From NCBI GenBank assembly GCA_022822495.1, contig JAJEBQ010000003.1, positions 1 through 64,000 of the forward strand: a DNA stretch of 64,000 bases. The letters run 5' to 3'. A program made the translations under genes and the position numbers. Below the pieces are notes generated by a model. That model saw nothing but the letters and a program-made list of their open reading frames with translations, did not search any database and had not been told where the DNA came from. This DNA is from Paracoccaceae bacterium. GTDB lineage: Bacteria > Pseudomonadota > Alphaproteobacteria > Rhodobacterales > Rhodobacteraceae. Positions 25,437-35,318 of the stretch are shown one piece after another; the first letter of the stretch is position 1; every line of letters starts with the position of its first letter.

Positions 25437-26275
25437 GTAAAGCAAATATTGAAAAACATGTACTTGGACTCTCAGGTGGTAGGGATAGCGCTGCATTAGC
25501 AGTTTTTATGCGTCAGCATCACCCGGAATTAGATATTGAATACTTTTTTACAGACACGGGTAAGGAGTTGCCTGAAGTTTACGAATTTCTGGGACGTTTG
25601 GAGGGTTTCTTAGGCAAGACCATACTGAGGTTGAACCCCGAACGGGATTTTGATTTTTGGCTAAAGCAATACAACAATTATTTGCCTTCACCACAGAGCC
25701 GTTGGTGTACCAGGCAGTTAAAACTTCGCCCTTTTGAACAGTGGTTAGAACCTAGGTTAAAAAATGGAGAAACGATATACAGTTATGTGGCCATACGTTC
25801 AGATGAAGAATATAGGGAGGGTTACAGTTCCAAAAACAATCAATTAATTATTCGTTTGCCCCTTAAGGAATCTGGTATAGACAAAGAAGGGGTATTGGAA
25901 ATACTTGATGGTGCAGGCTTAGGATTACCAGAATACTATTCTTGGCGTACTAGAAGCGGTTGTACTTTTTGTTTCTTTCAGCAGAAAATCGAATGGGTTA
26001 GGTTGAAGAAGCGTCATCCAGAAGCTTTTGAGGAAGCAAAGGCCTATGAAAAAAATTCAATAGAACACGGGTCACCTTTCACTTGGTGTCAAGGGGAAGC
26101 ATTAGTTGAGTTAGAAAGACCAGAAAGAGTTAAGCAAATCGAACTAGATCATAAAAAACGCTTGGAACGAATGCGATCAAGAATTATACCTAACCCACTT
26201 CGTCCTGATCAAGATTCATTGGATATTGATGACCTTTATGGACAAGCCAAGGTATGCTTGGCTTGTCATAAATAA
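25433..26275 (+). CDS. sspD: SspD, PAPS reductase-like ATP pyrophosphatase
   Basis: 280 aa. The PP-loop SGGRDSAA near residue 15 marks the PAPS reductase/ATP pyrophosphatase family (as in DndC). Later Cys residues occur in RWCTRQ, SGCTFCFF and the C-terminal KVCLACHK, compatible with Fe-S or persulfide handling. In DNA phosphorothioation it activates the backbone with ATP and transfers sulfur from SspA. The start is GTG at 25433, inside the last codons of sspC. Confidence 0.9.
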   Translation: MSKANIEKHVLGLSGGRDSAALAVFMRQHHPELDIEYFFTDTGKELPEVYEFLGRLEGFLGKTILRLNPERDFDFWLKQYNNYLPSPQSRWCTRQLKLRPFEQWLEPRLKNGETIYSYVAIRSDEEYREGYSSKNNQLIIRLPLKESGIDKEGVLEILDGAGLGLPEYYSWRTRSGCTFCFFQQKIEWVRLKKRHPEAFEEAKAYEKNSIEHGSPFTWCQGEALVELERPERVKQIELDHKKRLERMRSRIIPNPLRPDQDSLDIDDLYGQAKVCLACHK

Positions 26276-26408
26276 TAATAGCAAAACCAATAACTGATAC
26301 ACATTGTTTGGCGTCTTGTGTAACACCCGACTATGTAGAAACTTTAGCCCCAAAAAAGATCTATTATATTTAGAGTGTGTGAGAATTCTTTGGTTGTTTT
26401 GGTATAAG

Positions 26409-28709
26409 TTAATCTAGCCATGGCCGCAACTTGTCCCATGCGAGTGAAGCAAGTCTACGAGTACGGATTTCTATAAACTCTTTATCCCAATCCTTGACAT
26501 CGCTTATACCTTCCAACATGGATAAGCGTTTGCCTTTAGTGATTAAGTTTTCTGTAGTTTTATGGAACGGAAGACCCTCTCTTTTCGCTCCTTCAAGAGC
26601 TGCCTTTCTTTCTTCCTCGTTCTCGTCTGCAAGTGCAGTGTAAAATAACTTCTTTTTTTTCCAAGAAGCCCTTCCCACAGCACGATTTTCTTTTGTGGGA
26701 AGTAATACAAGATTACCTAAAGTGTTTCTAATTCGAGGGTTGGAATAAATATTTTGATTCCATCCTTCAGGATTATCTGAGTTTGGTGCGACATGTTCAA
26801 CGGTTTTGTATTCCTCGCCTATCCATTTATTGTAATCTAGATATCTTCTATCTGCACCGGGTAAGATACCCTCTCTAGTTAACAATCTAGGATCATTCTT
26901 ATCTTGGGCAGTATTATGAGAAGCACTTAGTAAAAGAAATCGAGCTAGTGGTTGAGAATGTGAATATATCGGAGTATCCATTACATTACTAATCCATTCT
27001 TCCTTACAGTTGAATTGTACCTTGCGAGAACCAAGTTTGCTTAATAGGGCTTTCTTTAGGTCGCTAACCGTTAAGATTGTATTGCTGAAATTTGGACCGG
27101 TGCATAAACCAAATTTCTTAGGAGAGTCTCCTTCTTCCATAATATCCCTGAAACAGGTATCAATACCATCCGTGGCACCTGTTGCAGCCCTACGAAGGAC
27201 TAAAAAAGCAGCAACAGCTTTAAGAACTTTTAGAAAATCGGAAAAATCATTTTTTTCCTTGCCATCAATCCAGTATCTTGCCAAAATTGGCAGTGTTAGA
27301 TGTGTTTTTGTCGCATTAATGAGGGAACAAAGTAACTTTACCTGTTCGGCTTCTGAGTAGTCATTATGGAAATTATTGATAATTCCTATGTTCTTAGAGT
27401 GCCAATAGTAGCAGCGAAATTCAGTTAATTTGGCAAGTATTTCGATAAATTTAGTAGGCTCATCATTAGATATGTTTGAATTAAAATAGTTGAGAATTTC
27501 TCCTCTTTGGGCACTGAGGTTTAGAGGAATTTTCTTACCCCTTAGATAGAGAGCAAATGTAATAATTAGATTTTTTGTTTCATCTTGTTTTTGTTTTGTC
27601 TCAGGGAAATTTGTCGCCATGATTTCATCAATTTCCCCGAATGCTATTTCGCATCTAGACCCGCTGTAACCATTGTGTTGTGGTTTATTTAGAGTATTAA
27701 TGACATGTGGCTTCAAAGTTTCTAAAGCAGTCAAAGGTTCCCCAGTAGTGTTGAGCGCATCGAAAATATCAAAAGCAGCAGTTTCATCATCTGTTATAAC
27801 CGTAGTAACAGCAACGCAGTTACAAAAATACGCTGCAAGCATCAATGTCCTAAAATATGAATGTGCTTCTGGTTCTTTCTCTATCTCAGAAATAGCTTTT
27901 GACCAATCTTTTCTGTCAACATCTTGTGTATTCCTCCAAAGAGAAACGTAACCTCCATGAGAAAATCGTTTAGCATCAAGAAATATGCAATCATTTTCTG
28001 CGTACCATTTACTATCATTTAGGGATTTACATAGTTGTTTTATTTCTCGATAGTTTTTTAAAATTATTTCTGCTTCACGTGTGTTTCCAAGATCAGGCGC
28101 AAGGAATTCTGTTTTATTGTCTTGAATAAATTCTACAAACGCTGATAGGAAAAGTGCGATTTCAGAGCGCAGTTCTTCTTCTTGTTTACTGCCACCTCTG
28201 AAATCTTTATCTCTTACAATCCGGGGGAAACGGAAATTTTCTTTTCCGTGTTGGATAATTTGAATGCCCCTCACACATGAAGCTAAAGCCTCCTCAAGTG
28301 ATTCTACCTCAGTATTTAGCAAATAAGTGGTTTCCGGCGAAAACTTGGGAATATCATGCTTTAATATTCTTAATCTTTCAATTAATGCGCATGCTAGGAG
28401 AGTTAGTGTAGTAAGCCTTTGCTGACCATCGACAATAGAATATGACCTTCCTTTAAATTTCTCCTTTTTTATCGGGTCCTTAACGAGAATTAAAGTACCA
28501 AGAAATGTGTATGCGCTTGCATCGGCACCGTGTGACAAACGTTCAAATCCAGTGAAAATGTCTGTCATAAGCCGGTGAAGGTTTGCCTTTGACCAATCAT
28601 AGGTTCTTTGATATTCTGGAATTCGGAACCCGGCACCACCGTTACTCATGTTTGCAACTTCCCAAGGGTTATAGGCTTGCGCCGTGAATAAATCGCTAAC
28701 TTTTTTCAT
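26409..28709 (-). CDS. sspE: SspE, phosphorothioate-sensing restriction protein (DUF262/DUF1524)
   Basis: 766-aa protein convergent with sspD. The N-terminal DUF262 domain shows IPEYQRTYDW and the nucleotide-related DGQQR motif (YSIVDGQQRLTT). The C-terminal DUF1524 domain contains the HNH-like VEHVAPNS...TLGNLVLLPTKENRAVG region. SspE is the effector of SspABCD systems: the host's phosphorothioate marks stimulate its NTPase, and its nuclease domain nicks invading DNA. It carries both halves expected of a full-length SspE and has no frameshift. Confidence 0.88.
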   Translation of the reverse strand: MKKVSDLFTAQAYNPWEVANMSNGGAGFRIPEYQRTYDWSKANLHRLMTDIFTGFERLSHGADASAYTFLGTLILVKDPIKKEKFKGRSYSIVDGQQRLTTLTLLACALIERLRILKHDIPKFSPETTYLLNTEVESLEEALASCVRGIQIIQHGKENFRFPRIVRDKDFRGGSKQEEELRSEIALFLSAFVEFIQDNKTEFLAPDLGNTREAEIILKNYREIKQLCKSLNDSKWYAENDCIFLDAKRFSHGGYVSLWRNTQDVDRKDWSKAISEIEKEPEAHSYFRTLMLAAYFCNCVAVTTVITDDETAAFDIFDALNTTGEPLTALETLKPHVINTLNKPQHNGYSGSRCEIAFGEIDEIMATNFPETKQKQDETKNLIITFALYLRGKKIPLNLSAQRGEILNYFNSNISNDEPTKFIEILAKLTEFRCYYWHSKNIGIINNFHNDYSEAEQVKLLCSLINATKTHLTLPILARYWIDGKEKNDFSDFLKVLKAVAAFLVLRRAATGATDGIDTCFRDIMEEGDSPKKFGLCTGPNFSNTILTVSDLKKALLSKLGSRKVQFNCKEEWISNVMDTPIYSHSQPLARFLLLSASHNTAQDKNDPRLLTREGILPGADRRYLDYNKWIGEEYKTVEHVAPNSDNPEGWNQNIYSNPRIRNTLGNLVLLPTKENRAVGRASWKKKKLFYTALADENEEERKAALEGAKREGLPFHKTTENLITKGKRLSMLEGISDVKDWDKEFIEIRTRRLASLAWDKLRPWLD

Positions 28710-28784
28710 GCCTAACTTCCTATATTCTAGGTTTCTTTAAACATTGCAGTAGAACAAATTAAAATATGGAAGGATAAATTAAAC

Positions 28785-30509
28785 CTATAAATCCATGTAA
28801 ACATGTGATTCCGCTTTAGCACCTGGTTGAGTAACTGCCCCTTCTCTAGTTGGGCCGACAAGTTGAGCATATTTCCAAAGGGCACCTGAACTGTAATAGG
28901 TTTTCTTGGGGCCCTTCCATTCAGACTTACGCTTGGACAATTCCTCTTCAGTGAGGTCGACTTCCAAAGTCCCCTCAAGAGCGTCAATAGTGATTAAATC
29001 GCCATTCCTAAGGAGTGCAATTGGTCCTCCATGTGCAGATTCAGGACCGATGTGACCGACACAAAAGCCACGCGTGGCACCTGAAAATCTACCATCTGTG
29101 ATCAAAGCCACCTTCTTACCCATGCCCTGCCCGGAAAGGGCCGCCGTAGTTGAGAGCATTTCCCGCATACCAGGTCCGCCGGCAGGGCCTTCATTACGTA
29201 TGACAATAACTTCGCCTTCCTTGTATTTTCTTTGCTTGACAGCTTCGAAGGCGTCTTCCTCACACTCGAAAACATTGGCCGGACCCGAAAACACAATTTG
29301 ATTCTTCTCCATCCCGGCGATTTTGACAATGGCCCCATCGGGTGCAAGATTGCCACTAAGACCAACAACCCCTCCTGTTTCGGATAAGGGAGTAGCAGCT
29401 GGATAAATTACTCGACCATCAGCTTCTCTTTCAACCAGGTCAAGTTCTTCACCTACGGTCTTGCCCGAAGCAACGATGCAGTCTTCGTGTACAAGACCTA
29501 TTTTACGTAGTTCTTTCATGACCACAGGTACACCACCGGCTTCATAGAGGTCCTTGGCAACATATTTCCCGCCAGGTTTCATATCGACAAAATAGGGAGT
29601 ACTTTTGAATATTTCGCAAACATCAAAGAGGTCAAAATCAAGACCTGCTTCATGGGCAATGGCAGGCAAGTGAAGTCCAGCATTGGTTGAACCGCCGGTG
29701 CAGGCTACAACTCGGGCAGCATTTTCCAGTGATTTACGAGTTACGATGTCTCTGGCTCTTATATTTGCTTCCAATAGTCCCATAACGGCCCGACCAGAAG
29801 CTTCACAAAACTGATCTCTGCTCTCGTAAGGTGCAGGTGCTCCTGAGGAATTAAAAAGAGCCAGCCCAATGGCTTCTGAAACACACGCCATGGTGTTGGC
29901 TGTGAATTGCCCTCCACAAGCTCCGGCGGAAGGGCAAGCCACGCGTTCCAATATGGCAAGTTCAGCGTCTGACATATTCCCAGCCTGGTGTCTTCCTACG
30001 GCTTCGAACACATCCTGTACCGTAACATCTTTCCCATCAAGTCGGCCGGGCAGGATCGAACCACCATAGACAAAGACTGAAGGTGTGTTGAGGCGAACCA
30101 TGGCCATCATCATACCTGGTAGTGATTTGTCACAACCCGCTAATCCGACGATAGCATCATAACAATGGCCCCGCATGGTCAGTTCGACAGTATCGGCAAT
30201 GGCTTCTCTGGAGGCCAAAGAAGATCGCATCCCTTCATGTCCCATGGCGATTCCATCTGTTACAGTGATGGTTGTAAATTCCCGAGGTGTGCCGTTGGCA
30301 GACTTTACCCCCAGCTTGACCGCCTGGGCCTGTCGGTTCAAGGCAATATTACAAGGAGCTGCTTCGTTCCAACAAGTGGCTACACCCACGAAGGGTTGAT
30401 CAATTTCAAGGTCAGTCATTCCCATGGCAAAATAATAGGAACGATGAGGTGCTCGGGATGGCCCCTGGCTGACGTGTCGGCTTGGCAGGTTTTGTTTTTT
30501 TTCAGACAT
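28785..30509 (-). CDS. ilvD: Dihydroxy-acid dehydratase
   Basis: 574-aa Fe-S enzyme of valine, leucine and isoleucine synthesis; it dehydrates 2,3-dihydroxy acids to 2-keto acids. Cluster-ligand cysteines are seen in [19 protein letters not shown] and [14 protein letters not shown], all family landmarks, and the C-terminal [19 protein letters not shown] region is present. Length is normal. It marks the return of core genes after the defence island; the nearest gene upstream is a GDPD-family gene 120 bp away in the same orientation. Confidence 0.96.
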   Translation of the reverse strand: MSEKKQNLPSRHVSQGPSRAPHRSYYFAMGMTDLEIDQPFVGVATCWNEAAPCNIALNRQAQAVKLGVKSANGTPREFTTITVTDGIAMGHEGMRSSLASREAIADTVELTMRGHCYDAIVGLAGCDKSLPGMMMAMVRLNTPSVFVYGGSILPGRLDGKDVTVQDVFEAVGRHQAGNMSDAELAILERVACPSAGACGGQFTANTMACVSEAIGLALFNSSGAPAPYESRDQFCEASGRAVMGLLEANIRARDIVTRKSLENAARVVACTGGSTNAGLHLPAIAHEAGLDFDLFDVCEIFKSTPYFVDMKPGGKYVAKDLYEAGGVPVVMKELRKIGLVHEDCIVASGKTVGEELDLVEREADGRVIYPAATPLSETGGVVGLSGNLAPDGAIVKIAGMEKNQIVFSGPANVFECEEDAFEAVKQRKYKEGEVIVIRNEGPAGGPGMREMLSTTAALSGQGMGKKVALITDGRFSGATRGFCVGHIGPESAHGGPIALLRNGDLITIDALEGTLEVDLTEEELSKRKSEWKGPKKTYYSSGALWKYAQLVGPTREGAVTQPGAKAESHVYMDL

Positions 30510-30629
30510 AATTCTTTATCCTTCCGGGTTTAGGAAATTGTCGGTGCATCAGGGCACCCATAAAATGTAAGTAACTTTTGAAAAGACATTAAAGCAGCAA
30601 ACTTAACGGATTCCTTTCCAAAATTGAAG

Positions 30630-31400
30630 TTAATCACGCCAAATTCCACGTTTTTGGAAAAACTTTTTCATCTTTTCTGCTTCATCCGTCATGATAGCAT
30701 CAATTCCAATGTCTAAAAGCCAGCCCATGGTCTCTTCATCATTTATGGTCCAGGCTTGAACTGGGAAATCATGGCTATGAGCCTTATTGATAAAACGTCG
30801 GTCCAGAATACGCACACCCTTGTCTCGTAAGGGCACTTGAACGCAATTGGCACCAAAACCTCCCAAGGGTATCCCCCAACTGCTAGCCCTTAACCTGAAA
30901 ACTTCTCTTGGTCCCATGGAAGTACATAATTTCGTGCCTGCCTCCTGGCGAAACCAGGTTAATCTTTTATTTGAAAACGAACCAACACATACCCGGTCCC
31001 AAACATTGTTGGCAACCAAAATATCATATAGGGGTTTAACCGCACTGTCTTCCTTGGGATCAATGATAAACCTCACCTCTGGCCAATTTAAAAGGACCTC
31101 TTCAAACAAAGGTATCGGCTCCTTTCCTTGAACTTTGACCTTTAGTAACTCATTCCAGGTCAAGGTATCAATGCGACCTTCCACCGAGGCTACCCGTTTG
31201 AGATCGGGGTCATGGAATGCCACTAGCTTACCGTCCAAAGTGGCATGGACATCAGTTTCAAGGCACTTATAACCTAAGCCAACAGCAGCTGAAAAGGCGG
31301 CCATGGTATTTTCCGGGTAGTTGGCCGAATATCCCCTATGGGCAATGGGAAGTGGTAAGGGATAATTATGATGATGTAGAAATGGATGCATTTTAGACAT
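30630..31400 (-). CDS. Glycerophosphodiester phosphodiesterase family protein
   Basis: A GDPD of the TIM-barrel family, 256 aa from the ATG at 31400. The hallmark AHRGYSANYPENTM and the following E-x-D motif (CLETDVHATLDG) and HD pair (AFHDP) are present. The enzyme hydrolyses glycerophosphodiesters to glycerol-3-phosphate and an alcohol. No signal peptide is evident, so it is probably cytoplasmic, of the UgpQ type. A GTG at 31415 or ATG at 31391 are other possible starts. It is divergent from accD. Confidence 0.88.
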   Translation of the reverse strand: MSKMHPFLHHHNYPLPLPIAHRGYSANYPENTMAAFSAAVGLGYKCLETDVHATLDGKLVAFHDPDLKRVASVEGRIDTLTWNELLKVKVQGKEPIPLFEEVLLNWPEVRFIIDPKEDSAVKPLYDILVANNVWDRVCVGSFSNKRLTWFRQEAGTKLCTSMGPREVFRLRASSWGIPLGGFGANCVQVPLRDKGVRILDRRFINKAHSHDFPVQAWTINDEETMGWLLDIGIDAIMTDEAEKMKKFFQKRGIWRD

Positions 31401-31475
31401 ATTTTGATTATACACAGGTATAGATTTGCTTATAAATTTGCTACCATTTGAATTGCAAACAAATTCTGGAGACCT

Positions 31476-32393
31476 ATGAACTGGATATCAAATTACGTTC
31501 GACCAAAACTTAAGTCCATTTTGGAACGCAAGGACGTACCAGAAAATCTCTGGACCACCTGCAAGGGGTGCGGGGCCATGATCAATCACCGGACCATGGT
31601 GCGTTCCATGAATGTATGTCCAGAATGTGACTATCACATGACAATTAGCCCTCGGGAAAGGTTTGATACCCTGTTTGATGATAAAGTCTATTCGTTACTG
31701 GAAATTGATTCTCCACAGGAAGATCCGTTGTCTTTTCGGGACTCCAAGCGCTATTCAGATCGATTGAAAGCTGCCCAGAAAGCAACAGAGGAAAAGGATG
31801 CCATGCTGGTTGCCGAAGGTAATATCGGCAAATTGAAAACCATCGTGGCAGCCCAGGATTTTGAGTTCATGGCGGGATCCATGGGAATGTATGTCGGCAA
31901 TGCCATACTCGCTGCTTGCGAGAGGTGTCTGAAGGTCAAGGCGCCTCTGGTTTTGTTTGCAACAGCAGGGGGAGCCCGCATGCAGGAAGGTATCCTGAGC
32001 CTCATGCAAATGCCTCGATCAACCGTAGCCATCAAACAACTGGCCGATGCCGGTTTGCCCTATATCGTGGTTTTGACCAACCCCACCACGGGTGGTGTAA
32101 CGGCATCTTATGCCATGCTCGGAGATATACATATTGCCGAACCCAAGGCTCTAATAGGCTTTGCTGGTCCACGCGTGATTGAACAAACCATAAAGGAGAA
32201 ATTACCGGAAGGGTTCCAACGTTCAGAATACCTGCTGGAACATGGCATGCTGGACATGGTTGTTCATCGCAAGAAGATGAGGGAAACCATCATGGTCCTG
32301 ACCAGGCTCCTGATGAAAAAACCACCGGCTATCAGAGGTGAAATCACCTTTGAAAACAAAACAGGATCCAAACAATCTTCCAAAGCAGCATAA
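31476..32393 (+). CDS. accD: Acetyl-CoA carboxylase carboxyltransferase subunit beta
   Basis: 305-aa beta subunit of the carboxyltransferase that transfers CO2 from biotin to acetyl-CoA in fatty acid synthesis. The N-terminal zinc ribbon is seen as CKGCG...CPECD, and the crotonase-like body includes GGARMQEGILSLMQM and NPTTGGVTASYAM. In many alphaproteobacteria folC follows directly; here a 1.55-kb cassette lies between them. There is little sign of a terminator after the TAA. Confidence 0.96.
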   Translation: MNWISNYVRPKLKSILERKDVPENLWTTCKGCGAMINHRTMVRSMNVCPECDYHMTISPRERFDTLFDDKVYSLLEIDSPQEDPLSFRDSKRYSDRLKAAQKATEEKDAMLVAEGNIGKLKTIVAAQDFEFMAGSMGMYVGNAILAACERCLKVKAPLVLFATAGGARMQEGILSLMQMPRSTVAIKQLADAGLPYIVVLTNPTTGGVTASYAMLGDIHIAEPKALIGFAGPRVIEQTIKEKLPEGFQRSEYLLEHGMLDMVVHRKKMRETIMVLTRLLMKKPPAIRGEITFENKTGSKQSSKAA

Positions 32394-32411
32394 TTTGACC
32401 TAAATTACGGG

Positions 32412-32437
32412 AATTATGCACTTAAATCAGCAAAGCC
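32412..32437 (+). repeat. Left 26-bp inverted repeat of the cassette
   Basis: Begins AATTATGCACTTAAATC and is the exact reverse complement of 33933-33958. Confidence 0.9.
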
Positions 32438-32919
32438 AAAAAATGCAATAAAATCAAAAGTTATGGTGATGTCGCCGAGCTTTAGGGTCGTGATGAGTTC
32501 TAATCTCCCTAACCTTTTTGTGTTGCCTCGAAAGAGACCGGGAATAGCTCCAATACCCCCACGCCATCATAACCACAGGGTAGCATAAAATTTACAAAAG
32601 AGGTAAAAGCAATGACTAACCAAATGTAGGATCAATTTTTTCCACAATTTCATACGCCAGTTTCAGGAGATTGTAGCGACTTACAGCAAACACCTTCTTA
32701 ATTTTTTACAAACCCCTTCAAAACAGTTTTTGTCATTTGGTCACGATGCGTCTACACTCCAACCCAACAGCCTAGTCAGAGAGAAAAGCCATAAGGAGAG
32801 AAAAGGCGGTCGAAGACCGTTCGGCCGAGCTAACCTATCTGTTTGAGGGCAGGGCAAGTTAATGATAATATGTAAAAAGCGAAAAGTTAGCGGGAATCAC
32901 TGCAGTAATGGTTTGAAAA
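32438..32919. other. Non-coding left arm of the cassette
   Basis: About 480 bp between the left inverted repeat and the promoter. No gene or known RNA is recognised; a small perfect hairpin (CGGTC-GAA-GACCG near 32807) is the only clear structure. Confidence 0.4.
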
Positions 32920-32949
32920 TTGACATCTGTATAAATTAGCCAATATAAT
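32920..32949 (+). promoter_or_regulatory. Consensus sigma-70 promoter of the toxin-antitoxin pair
   Basis: TTGACA (32920-32925) and TATAAT (32944-32949), both perfect consensus hexamers, are separated by 18 bp and lie 62 bp before the antitoxin ATG. Confidence 0.75.
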
Positions 32950-33011
32950 CACCATGAGTAAAATCTTATATAATACTTTATCTTTGGATCAATTTAGTGG
33001 AAATCAGTATT

Positions 33012-33446
33012 ATGGCTAAAGCAACGGTTTTGGATGTAGCACAATACATACTCGAAAAGACTGGTAAAATTACAACTTGGAAGTTACAAAAACTTGTCTA
33101 TTACTGCCAGGCTTGGCATTTGGTTTGGGATGAAGAGCCATTGTTTGAGGAACCAATACAAGCATGGATTAACGGGCCTGTATGTCCAGATTTATACCAG
33201 TACCATAAAGGAAATTTCAACATAGCAAAGATTCAGAACGCCAATCCGAAAGCTCTTGCAGATAATGAACGTGACTCTATTTGTGTTGTAATTGAACATT
33301 ATGGTGAACTTACTGGACAGCAGTTAAAAGACCTTACACATTCGGAATTGCCTTGGATTAAGACTAGAAAAGGAATAGACCCTTCTGAGAGAGGGGAAAA
33401 CGTGATTAGTCATGAGTTGATGTCGGAATATTATGGGTCTCTCTAA
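33012..33446 (+). CDS. SocA/Panacea-domain (DUF4065) antitoxin
   Basis: 144 aa. The Panacea/DUF4065 fold is marked by ITTWKLQKLVYYCQAWHLVW, PLFEEPIQAWINGPVCPDLY and a C-terminal region containing ELPW. Members are versatile antitoxins that neutralise many unrelated toxin types or act as adaptor antitoxins such as SocA. The ATG at 33012 is preferred over an upstream start in the same frame because MAKATVLDVAQYI is the usual family start. It overlaps the next gene by 14 nt, as in toxin-antitoxin pairs, and has a consensus promoter. Confidence 0.85.
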   Translation: MAKATVLDVAQYILEKTGKITTWKLQKLVYYCQAWHLVWDEEPLFEEPIQAWINGPVCPDLYQYHKGNFNIAKIQNANPKALADNERDSICVVIEHYGELTGQQLKDLTHSELPWIKTRKGIDPSERGENVISHELMSEYYGSL

Positions 33447-33903
33447 AGGGAAGAAAAAAGTAGAATCTAAGAAACTTGATCCTAAAACTTCGAAAGAAAT
33501 TGTCGCATCAAAAAATGTCAGCACTAATAACGAAACTTTAGTGTGGCGAATTGGACAGTTTGATTGGGAGGGCCCTTGGGGCATATCTGCTTTTAAAGGA
33601 GAAAATCTAAAAGAGTTTTTGGAAAAAGTAAAGTGGAGGGAAACTATGACTTGGGCAGAAATTCTTCAACAATCTGGTGGTAGGAGATTTGGTACTAATA
33701 ATCATCCTGTAAGAGTGTCCAAACTTATAAAACGAGCACAAGACCGACTTGAGGAACTAGAAATGGATGATATTGATGAACTAATGTCTTTACGGATTAA
33801 CGGAACTGCAAGGTTGTTTGGGATAAGGGCTGGCCGTGTTTTGCAAGTTCTTTGGTATGACCCCAAGCATGAAGTTTGTCCATCTTACAAGCAAAACACC
33901 TGA
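33433..33903 (+). CDS. Putative toxin partner of the Panacea antitoxin
   Basis: 156 aa. The N-terminus is Lys-rich, followed by LVWRIGQFDWEGPWGISAF and a C-terminal half RINGTARLFGIRAGRVLQVLWYDPKHEVCP. I recognise this as a widespread small family seen with antitoxin-like genes, but its activity is not something I can name; a role as the toxin follows from its 14-nt overlap with the Panacea gene. The D-x-x-H-x-V-C-P ending is well conserved in that family. Confidence 0.68.
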   Translation: MGLSKGKKKVESKKLDPKTSKEIVASKNVSTNNETLVWRIGQFDWEGPWGISAFKGENLKEFLEKVKWRETMTWAEILQQSGGRRFGTNNHPVRVSKLIKRAQDRLEELEMDDIDELMSLRINGTARLFGIRAGRVLQVLWYDPKHEVCPSYKQNT

Positions 33904-33932
33904 ATATTGACTGAACGCACTCATTTTTTTGA

Positions 33933-33958
33933 GGCTTTGCTGATTTAAGTGCATAATT
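33933..33958 (-). repeat. Right 26-bp inverted repeat of the cassette
   Basis: Exact reverse complement of 32412-32437, 30 bp after the stop of the downstream cassette gene. Confidence 0.9.
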
Positions 33959-34002
33959 TCCTAAATTCCCTTTCAATCCCGGTCCCTTGAGCGAGTATCG
34001 AA

Positions 34003-35277
34003 GTGAGCTTATCAACATCAACAGAGATTTTGCATCGGCTGAAATCACTATACCCGAAAAGCATAGATTTAACCCTCAACCGTCCCAAAAGGTTGTTGGC
34101 TGACCTGAAACATCCCGAACAACAACTCCCTCCGGTCATTCATTTTGCTGGTACCAATGGCAAAGGCTCAACCTTGGCCATGGTGAGAGCAGGATTGGAG
34201 GCAGCCAACCAACGAGTTCACAGTTATATTTCACCCCATTTGACCAAGTTTAATGAAAGGATAACACTGTCGGGCTCAATCATCGAAGAGGATGCCCTTG
34301 TTGATGTCCTTCTTGAGTGTGAAGCTGTCAACAGGAAACTTCCCATCTCCCTCTTTGAAATTACAACGGCTGCTGCCTTTTTGGCCTTTTCAAGGACAAA
34401 TGCCGATTATCTGTTGTTGGAGGTTGGACTCGGGGGCAGATTGGATGCCACTAATGTTGTTGATCAACCGGAATTAACCGTTATCACTCCGATTTCATTT
34501 GATCACGAGCAGTATCTTGGGGACTCGCTGGCAAAGATTGCTTTTGAAAAAGCAGGCATTCTAAAGCATGGCATACCCTCGGTGATTTCCAGGCAGGAAC
34601 CCGTTGTCATGGAAGTTATCCAAAAAGTTGCCAAAGAAGAGAAAACGCCTCTCTTGATCCAGGATCGGGACTGGTCGGTAACAACTGATGGCAAGCAGCT
34701 GGTTTATACTGATTTTGGTGGTGATTTGGTTCTACCGAAACCCAATCTGGTTGGGGAGCATCAAGCCATAAATGCGGGTACTGCCATTACTGTACTGCGA
34801 TACCTTGGCTTTAAGCAACCCGAAATCAAAAAAGCCCTGCAAAATGCGAAATGGCCTGGCCGGATGCAAAAATTACAGAATGGCCCCTTGATTGATAATG
34901 CGAATGGTGCTGAAGTCTGGTTGGATGGCGGTCACAATCCGGCTGCAGGTGAAGCCCTTTCCCATACCTTGCAAAGTATGCCATCCAAGCAGACCCGTCT
35001 GGTTTGCGGCATGCTTGATACCAAGGATATCAGGGGGTTTCTCAGGAACCTGCGACCTGCCGCGAATGAGCTCTATGGTGTTAGGATACCTGGTGAGGAA
35101 GCATCCCTTCCGGCTGCCGGAGTTGCCTCTGTTGCAAAGGAAGTTGGTTTTGAGTCCTATACCTCGCAAAGCCCTCTCACGGCAGTCAAGGCCATAGCAA
35201 CAAGTTATCCAAACTCACGCATATTGGTTTGTGGGTCATTATATCTGGCTGGCCAAGTTCTGAAGGAGAACTTTTGA
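34003..35277 (+). CDS. folC: Folylpolyglutamate/dihydrofolate synthase
   Basis: 424-aa Mur-ligase-fold enzyme that joins glutamate to dihydropteroate/tetrahydrofolate. The ATP loop FAGTNGKGSTLAM is near residue 50, followed by YISPHLTKFNERI and the DGGHNPAAG motif near the C-terminal domain. The start is GTG at 34003; a TGA at 33988-33990 excludes a much longer protein. It lies just right of the cassette and was probably once directly behind accD. It is convergent with trxA. Confidence 0.93.
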   Translation: MSLSTSTEILHRLKSLYPKSIDLTLNRPKRLLADLKHPEQQLPPVIHFAGTNGKGSTLAMVRAGLEAANQRVHSYISPHLTKFNERITLSGSIIEEDALVDVLLECEAVNRKLPISLFEITTAAAFLAFSRTNADYLLLEVGLGGRLDATNVVDQPELTVITPISFDHEQYLGDSLAKIAFEKAGILKHGIPSVISRQEPVVMEVIQKVAKEEKTPLLIQDRDWSVTTDGKQLVYTDFGGDLVLPKPNLVGEHQAINAGTAITVLRYLGFKQPEIKKALQNAKWPGRMQKLQNGPLIDNANGAEVWLDGGHNPAAGEALSHTLQSMPSKQTRLVCGMLDTKDIRGFLRNLRPAANELYGVRIPGEEASLPAAGVASVAKEVGFESYTSQSPLTAVKAIATSYPNSRILVCGSLYLAGQVLKENF

Positions 35278-35318
35278 GTTAGAAAGACGCTCCCAGTGTT
35301 GGTAGTGATTGAGGACAA

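Larger units (their letters stand above)
32409..33961. mobile_element. Putative mobile insertion cassette carrying a toxin-antitoxin pair
   Basis: A 1.55-kb unit between accD and folC. Positions 32412-32437 and 33933-33958 are perfect 26-bp inverted repeats; the three outer bases on each side are GGG (32409-32411) and TCC (33959-33961, reading GGA outward), so the ends probably extend to 29 bp with one mismatch. Immediately outside are TAAATTAC (32401-32408) and TAAATTCC (33962-33969), matching at 7 of 8 positions. Within lie a promoter and two genes but no transposase. An IS1595-like end (GGG, 8-bp duplication) is a possible relative, but this is a guess. Confidence 0.62.
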
